In this document: one piece after another, positions 50,850 to 55,371 of the stretch
Position numbering within the stretch: position 1 is the stretch's first letter
Layout of the letters: every line of letters starts with the position of its first letter
Assembly: GCF_019599275.1 (NCBI RefSeq)
Contig: NZ_JAHZTD010000008.1
Location: forward strand, 1-55,371
DNA length: 55,371 nt
Reading direction: 5' to 3'
Source of the DNA: Hymenobacter sp. HSC-4F20
Lineage (GTDB): Bacteria > Bacteroidota > Bacteroidia > Cytophagales > Hymenobacteraceae
Notes under the pieces: generated by a model
Databases searched by the model: none
What the model saw: only the letters and a program-made list of their open reading frames with translations
Told to the model about the DNA's origin: nothing
Program-made: the position numbers and the translations under genes

Positions 50850-53141
50850 TTATGGGGCCACCTGAAGCCACCCCTTCCGAACTGTGCTTGTGGCCGCATG
50901 TTGCAATAAGTAATAGTAAGTACCGGGAGTGCTGCCGGGCCCCCACTCATTATGATAGTCATGGGTTTTGTACACCTGCTGGCCCCACCGGTTGTAGATT
51001 TCCAACATCCACCCAGCTCCGCTCAACCCTTGCACGACAAACCGCTCGTTAAACAGGTCGCCGTTGGGGGTGATGATGTTCGGGATAGTCAGACAAGGCG
51101 AAAACGTAACTGTTCGGGTGGCCGAGTATACTTCACAGGCGGATTGGATGGTGAGCGAATAACTCCCGGATTCCCTAACCGTGAGCGTTGGAGTAGTAGC
51201 TCCTGTAGACCAGCGGTACGTATAGGGGGCAGCTAGACTACCGCCAGAAGGGAATAGAGTAAGGGCTTGACCAGCGCATACTAGCGTGTCGGCTCCCAGC
51301 GCCAAGCGGGGTAGAGCGGGGGCAGCCCGCACTTGAACGGTTGCAGTGCTAGTACACCCCATTGGATAAGTGGCCACCACGGAATACACCCCGGGTTGCG
51401 TAACGGTAAGGGTTGGCGTGCTAGCTCCCGTGCTCCAGCGTATGGCTACATTGCCTGGGGCTTGTACACTGAGGGCAACGCTACGGCCGGGGCAGAGCAC
51501 AGAATCACCCACTATGCGCGCAATTCCCTGAAAGGGTAGTACCTGGTACGTGGCTGTATGAGTGCGCCCTCCGGAAAAAGTAGCCGTAACGGCATAGGTA
51601 CCTGGCTGTGTAACGGTGAGCGTAGCGGATGTGGCGCCGGTATTCCACTGGTAGCTGACCACCCGGCCAGTTCCACTTGCCGTCAGTTGGAGGGTGCTGC
51701 CCGGGCAGAGCGTCGTGGGCCCCGTGATGCGTACAACCGGTGCAGCCAGTTTGATGAGCCAGCCATCAAAGTAGAAGGGAATCCCCAAATTCGGTTCACT
51801 TTTATCCGCGGATACCCCCGACTGTGAGGCACCACTCAAAATATATCCCCCATCGGCAGTGGCCTGTACTTCCCCGATGTAATCCAATTCTGGCCCACCG
51901 AGCGTACGGTCCCATTCCAGATTACCCTGGGCATCTACCTTCACTAACCATTCATCTAGGCGTCCCCGGTTAGGTTGGGTTTTGTCCCCGCTAGCGCCTG
52001 ACCAGGAAAAGCCACCTACCAAGTAGCCGCCATCGGCGCCAGCACACACCGACGTAACATCGTCGTAGTCCGCGCCTCCGTAGGTACGGTCCCATTGCTT
52101 GTTACCCTGGGCATCCACTTTCACCAGCCAGTAATCCCCTGTACCGCGGCTGGGCTGCGTTTTCTCCCCGCTGACTGGCGAAGCGGAAGTACCGACCAGC
52201 AAGGCCCCCCCATCCGGGGTAGCCAGTAAGGTCTGCAACATATCAACGGCCGCCCCCCCGAGGGTTCGGTCCCACTGCTTACTGCCCTGCGCATTGAGTT
52301 TGACAATCCAAAAGTCAGTACTGCCCCGACTATTTCCGGTTTTGTCGCCCCCCAGGCCTCCGTCCGTGTATCCTCCAACCAAGTATCCTCCATCACTGGT
52401 TTGACGAACTCTACTCAGATGATTGGCAATGTAAGGGTTGGCGAGGTCCTTCGCCCCGAGGGTCCGGTCCCATTGTTTAGTACCTTGTGCATCTACCTTC
52501 ACAATCCAAAAATCGGTATTTCCCCGGCTCGGCTCAGTTTTGTCGCCGCTCACGCCAGAGTGCGAATAGCCCCCTAGAATATAGCCGCCATCAGCGGTCT
52601 GCTGCATACTGCGCAAGTAATCCGGACCATCCCCCCCATACGCCTGGTCCCACACTTTTTGTCCTTGCGCGTCCAGCTTGATAAGCCAGTAATCGTAACT
52701 GCCCCGGCTAGGTGCTGTCCGGTCGCCTCCCACCCCGGAAGTGGACTCGCCTCCGACGATATACCCACCATCCGCCGTGGGCTGTGCTTCGGCCAAGCCA
52801 CCGAGACTATTGGTTTCCCCCGCTAGCGTACGGTCCCATTGATAGCGGCCCTGCTCATCAAGCTTGAGAAGCCAATAGTCGGAGGTAGTGCGTGGAGGTT
52901 GGCTTTTGAACGGGCCCACGGGAGAATCCGAACCGCCCGCCACGAAGTATCCCCCATCCTGGGTTTGGCGCACAATACCAATGCCGTCATTGGTGGGCCC
53001 GCCGATGGTACGGTCCCATTCCGTGAGAGGGGCTTGAGCAGCTCCTAGGTAGGGTAGGCTGACCAGCCCCGCAACCAGGTACCCGTGCCGAAGCAGAAGA
53101 AAGAGATGGTGAAAAAAGAAGGAAAAGTAACGTTGGGTCAT
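50850..53141 (-). CDS. T9SS type B sorted secreted protein with tandem repeats
   Basis: The 763-residue protein has a signal peptide (1-34, ending 'LGAAQA'). Seven repeats of about 60 residues follow, each opening 'WDRTLGG' or a variant and containing 'TxDGGYxxGGxSxSGxSGDKTxPxRG' and 'DxWxVKxDAQG'; they probably form a beta-propeller-like fold. Three Ig/PKD-like domains ('LCPGSTLQLTASG', 'LCPGRSVALSVQ', 'VCAGQALTLFPSG') come next. The C-terminal domain 'IPNIITPNGDLFNERFVVQG' and 'EIYNRWGQQVYKT' is the gliding-motility-associated sorting domain. It should be secreted by the type IX system, whose genes are not in this window, and displayed at the surface or released. Confidence 0.93.
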   Translation of the reverse strand: MTQRYFSFFFHHLFLLLRHGYLVAGLVSLPYLGAAQAPLTEWDRTIGGPTNDGIGIVRQTQDGGYFVAGGSDSPVGPFKSQPPRTTSDYWLLKLDEQGRYQWDRTLAGETNSLGGLAEAQPTADGGYIVGGESTSGVGGDRTAPSRGSYDYWLIKLDAQGQKVWDQAYGGDGPDYLRSMQQTADGGYILGGYSHSGVSGDKTEPSRGNTDFWIVKVDAQGTKQWDRTLGAKDLANPYIANHLSRVRQTSDGGYLVGGYTDGGLGGDKTGNSRGSTDFWIVKLNAQGSKQWDRTLGGAAVDMLQTLLATPDGGALLVGTSASPVSGEKTQPSRGTGDYWLVKVDAQGNKQWDRTYGGADYDDVTSVCAGADGGYLVGGFSWSGASGDKTQPNRGRLDEWLVKVDAQGNLEWDRTLGGPELDYIGEVQATADGGYILSGASQSGVSADKSEPNLGIPFYFDGWLIKLAAPVVRITGPTTLCPGSTLQLTASGTGRVVSYQWNTGATSATLTVTQPGTYAVTATFSGGRTHTATYQVLPFQGIARIVGDSVLCPGRSVALSVQAPGNVAIRWSTGASTPTLTVTQPGVYSVVATYPMGCTSTATVQVRAAPALPRLALGADTLVCAGQALTLFPSGGSLAAPYTYRWSTGATTPTLTVRESGSYSLTIQSACEVYSATRTVTFSPCLTIPNIITPNGDLFNERFVVQGLSGAGWMLEIYNRWGQQVYKTHDYHNEWGPGSTPGTYYYLLQHAATSTVRKGWLQVAP

Positions 53142-53615
53142 ACACAATAGCAGAGGTGGGCATGCAGATCGAACAAGAATCGTTTGCCTAAAGGCAGTTA
53201 CTACTAACGTAATCGTGTTCTTTCACGAGAAGGAATATACTAGAGGCCGGTTTACTTCTTATTGCAGCGAAATAGCGCCTAAGTACAATTGTGGCTACCA
53301 TTGAAACTGTAGTTAGTTATACTACAGTGAAGCAAGGGGGGGCCGCTGGCGTCAAAAATAAGCAGGCTACAGATTAAATAGAAGCAAGTCGTAAGTTGCC
53401 AAGTAGTATGCAAATAGTACTATTACTATAAAAAAGCGACACAAGCATTAATAGTAACCTACTCTATACCTGTTCTGCTGACGAGCACAGCACGTCCGGT
53501 GGTAGCCCGGCGGTTGTGCTTTCAAAAGATAAATGAAAGCGTAACCCTACTCTACTCTTGAAAACCTTCCTGCTGAGAATGAAACCAAGCAGAAGGAGAG
53601 GAGAGGGGTTATATT
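53142..53615. other. Gene-free stretch
   Basis: These 474 AT-richer bases between the start of the secreted-protein gene and the end of the recombinase gene show no open frame with protein character. The region holds the promoter of the secreted-protein gene and perhaps the terminator of the recombinase; no clear hairpin was found. Confidence 0.5.
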
Positions 53616-54584
53616 TTATAATCCGAGTTCCTTAGCCGCATTGTGCTGGCGCACATTGTCGAGGCGGGTGTAGCGGCGGATCATGGCACTGGTCTTGTGC
53701 TTGGTCTGATTCATGACCTTGGAGTCGTCGGCGCCGTTGAGCTTGGACACGGTCACGAATGAGGCCCGTAGCGAGTGCGCCGTGTACTGCGGGCCCAGGT
53801 ACTGCTGCACAATCAGGTTGGTGTACTTAGTTGTCAGGCGCCGGGTCGTCAGTTGATTGTTCTTCCTAAACGACACGAACACCGGCCCCTCGGTGCGGCC
53901 CAGCATCTGCAGCCAGGCCTGCAGGGAACGAATAGGACACAGTGCCGAATCCGGAGAATAGAAAATCGCCTTCTCTTCGGCCTGACCCAGCTGGTTGGTT
54001 TTGCTCTGCGGCAGCGTCACCACTAAACCGTCGTCATCAAAAGCCAGGTCTTCGATGTTGAGCGCTTCGAGCTCCGAGCGCCGAAACGCCCCGGTGAACC
54101 CGAGCAGCAACAAGGCCCGGTTGCGCAGCCCGGCCGGCAGCGTGACGTCGATGCGTTTGATGGTGCGCTTAAACGAATCGAGTGAAAAGGCGGGCGCCTG
54201 CTTTTGGTGCGTTTTGATTTCGCGGGCAATACCCTTGAGCAGTACCTTAAGCTTCTTATGCGAAGTAGGCGACTCCAAGCTGGCCAGCTCGTGGGCTTTG
54301 GCAATGGCGGCCGTGTGCCGCTCGATGGTCGCGTATTTCTTGCCTGCGTCGGCTAGCTCGGTGAGAAATCCAGTCAGCGCTTCGACCGGCGCGGGCAGCG
54401 GCGCGAGTTGATGAAGTTGGCACCAGGTGGTGAAGCGCTTCCAGTCCCCGGCGTAGGCGCGCACCGTGTTGGCCGCCCCACGCAGACCGGACTCGACGTA
54501 GCGGTGGGTTGACTCCACCAAGTGCGCGGGTACCTGGGCAACCGGTGGGGAGGTAACGAGGGGCAGCTGATTTTCGGTAGTCAT
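53616..54584 (-). CDS. Tyrosine recombinase/integrase
   Basis: This 322-residue recombinase has an N-terminal SAM-like core-binding domain (about 20-110, 'NTVRAYAGDWKRFTTWCQLH') and a catalytic domain. Catalytic residues are visible: Arg in 'TGAFRRSELEALNIEDL', Lys in 'LPQSKTNQ', HxxR in 'YTAHSLRASFVTV', and the Tyr nucleophile in 'MIRRYTRLDN'. It is of Xer/phage-integrase type. On a plasmid with two replicons it could resolve dimers or cointegrates. A candidate site lies 52 bp upstream (54636-54680). It has no neighbour on the same strand. Confidence 0.93.
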   Translation of the reverse strand: MTTENQLPLVTSPPVAQVPAHLVESTHRYVESGLRGAANTVRAYAGDWKRFTTWCQLHQLAPLPAPVEALTGFLTELADAGKKYATIERHTAAIAKAHELASLESPTSHKKLKVLLKGIAREIKTHQKQAPAFSLDSFKRTIKRIDVTLPAGLRNRALLLLGFTGAFRRSELEALNIEDLAFDDDGLVVTLPQSKTNQLGQAEEKAIFYSPDSALCPIRSLQAWLQMLGRTEGPVFVSFRKNNQLTTRRLTTKYTNLIVQQYLGPQYTAHSLRASFVTVSKLNGADDSKVMNQTKHKTSAMIRRYTRLDNVRQHNAAKELGL

Positions 54585-54635
54585 ATGTATAATATATAAG
54601 GGTAGCGAAGCAAAAAGCAGCGGATTTTCTTTACC

Positions 54636-54680
54636 CTAATATAAGGACCGATAAGTAAACATTATCAGTCCTTATCTTAG
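54636..54680. repeat. Inverted repeat upstream of the recombinase, candidate crossover site
   Basis: Arms 54636-54653 and 54663-54680 match at 16 of 18 positions (mismatches at the sixth and fourteenth base positions of the arms) around a 9-base spacer. Arms of 11-18 bp around a 6-9-bp spacer are the layout of core sites for tyrosine recombinases. It could equally be an operator for the recombinase gene. Confidence 0.55.
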
Positions 54681-54977
54681 AGTTATAGTTTCCAATAGTT
54701 ATCTGTGGTAAATGCCGAAGACGATGAGGGGGTATCTTATCAGACAGTAATAGCCCGCTACTCAGAAACGATGACTACGTTGCTTCAAGAGGTTGATCTT
54801 AGTTCCGGGTAATCCAGCCGACGGCCAAATCTTCTTCCACATGATGGACGGATGGCGCCTATTTCCATAGCCTGGTTGGCTACTGGCTTGCCGCCTCTGC
54901 ACTGGGACTCTGTTATGAACTGCAGGAAGCCGGACCGTTGTACCCATCCGCGGGCCAGTAAGGGTTCTATACTAGGA

Positions 54978-55020
54978 GCCCTCTCCCGCTCGTGGCTTGC
55001 GGCCAGGAGCGGGAGAGGGC
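54978..55020. terminator. 14-bp GC-rich hairpin
   Basis: Arms 54978-54991 and 55007-55020 pair perfectly around a 15-base loop. There is no T-run on either side, so it may be a factor-dependent terminator or simply a structure. No gene ends nearby. Confidence 0.5.
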
Positions 55021-55046
55021 ACCGGCTACGCCTGCTAGCCTCGTGG

Positions 55047-55371
55047 CGTGTCTTATTCCGCTGCATCGGGCCGGGCTGCTACTTCCGGGCACCCGCTGGT
55101 CGGCGGCCGGCTAGCTACTCCGGGTTGCTACCGCACCATCGGGCGCACGCATGCCCGGCTGGCGCAGGCCTGGACGCTCCGACGGTACTAGCCGGACGCG
55201 CCCAGGCCGGGCTGCGGCTGGACTGGGAACTGGGACGAGACGTGCTGCTACACCTGCGCGGAGAATCCTTCCGCTGGCGGGGAAAGGCGTATTCTCTGGC
55301 GCATTCCCTGGTGCCTGCGCCCGACGGGGATACCTACCAGCGCGTCGTGTGTCACCTGCTGAGGTCTGCAG
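55047..55371 (+). other. Open frame without recognised gene at the window end
   Basis: One plus-strand frame is open from about 55047 to the window end, with no ATG start. Its last part ('GLRLDWELGRDVLLHLRGES', 'FRWRGKAYSLAHSLVPAPDG') has protein-like character; the part before 55180 does not. If the molecule is circular with a nine-base overlap the frame runs on to a stop near base 37. I take it as a gene fragment. Bases 54585-55046 hold the repeat and hairpin listed and otherwise nothing I can name. Confidence 0.35.
55340..55371. repeat. Right terminal arm of the inverted match joining the window ends
   Basis: Bases 55340-55359 are the exact reverse complement of 6-25, and 55363-55371 repeat 1-9. 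See the entry for the left arm. The whole would be a 48-base hairpin if the ends are merged. Confidence 0.7.

Noticed and set aside
54785..55066. A 93-codon minus-strand frame
   Set aside because: It is Arg/Ser-rich, spans the 14-bp hairpin and shows no recognisable domain or start context.
1..55371. Linear plasmid with terminal inverted repeats
   Set aside because: The matching arms are only 20 bp, no telomere-resolving or terminal-protein gene is seen, and a nine-base end overlap argues for a circle.
1..55371. tRNA or rRNA genes and riboswitches
   Set aside because: No cloverleaf, conserved rRNA segment or known aptamer core was found by eye on either strand. A covariance-model scan would be needed to be certain.

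Overview
The window looks like a complete or nearly complete plasmid from a Hymenobacter-like member of the Bacteroidota (Cytophagales, Hymenobacteraceae). The evidence is high-GC coding DNA, a type IX secretion sorting domain, PorT-like and lipocalin-like outer-membrane proteins, -7 promoter elements of the TAnnTTTG type, and PAS-rich histidine kinases of the kind this lineage expands. Plasmid nature is supported by two Rep_3-type initiators, an iteron array, a ParA/ribbon-helix-helix partition pair and a tyrosine recombinase. The two window ends carry a perfect 20-bp inverted match (6-25 with 55340-55359) and share nine terminal bases, so the molecule is probably circular with a hairpin at the join. 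No rRNA, tRNA, CRISPR array or intact insertion sequence was recognised.

Bases 1-10800 hold a decayed metallo-beta-lactamase-fold gene, a Roadblock/LC7-like protein, a thioredoxin-like protein, a PAS histidine kinase overlapping a receiver-CRP transcription factor, an SDR oxidoreductase with an AraC regulator, a wrecked copper ATPase (ccoI) with an intact ccoS, a Crp/Fnr regulator and a tandem universal stress protein. I read this as the remains of a redox or microaerobic-respiration region. Bases 11067-24738 are a sensor array: a dead PAS kinase, its intact relative, three very large multi-PAS kinases and one stand-alone receiver. Two of the large kinases share a near-identical 777-bp module that encodes the whole kinase core and runs past the stop codon, which points to recent module copying or gene conversion.

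Bases 25200-28800 contain an exported MBL-fold protein and the first replicon, an initiator transcribed away from about nine iterons. Bases 28800-44600 are lower-GC accessory DNA. They carry exported and envelope proteins (PorT-like, TonB C-terminal, TlpA-like, alpha/beta hydrolase, lipocalin, S41 peptidase, serine beta-lactamase-like), a Coq4-like protein, a DUF6572-like protein, two related small proteins around a dead STAS gene, a DinB/AraC pair, several gene wrecks and three striking inverted repeats, one of them a perfect 66-bp palindrome.

Bases 44700-48000 hold the second replicon: another Rep, a small protein translationally coupled to a class II Fic protein, and a parA/RHH locus with a 16-bp inverted repeat. 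The rest contains a membrane-anchored MutS-family ATPase, a T9SS-sorted repeat protein and a tyrosine recombinase with an inverted repeat just upstream. Two replicons, many frameshifted genes and recombination scars suggest a mosaic cointegrate that is still being remodelled.
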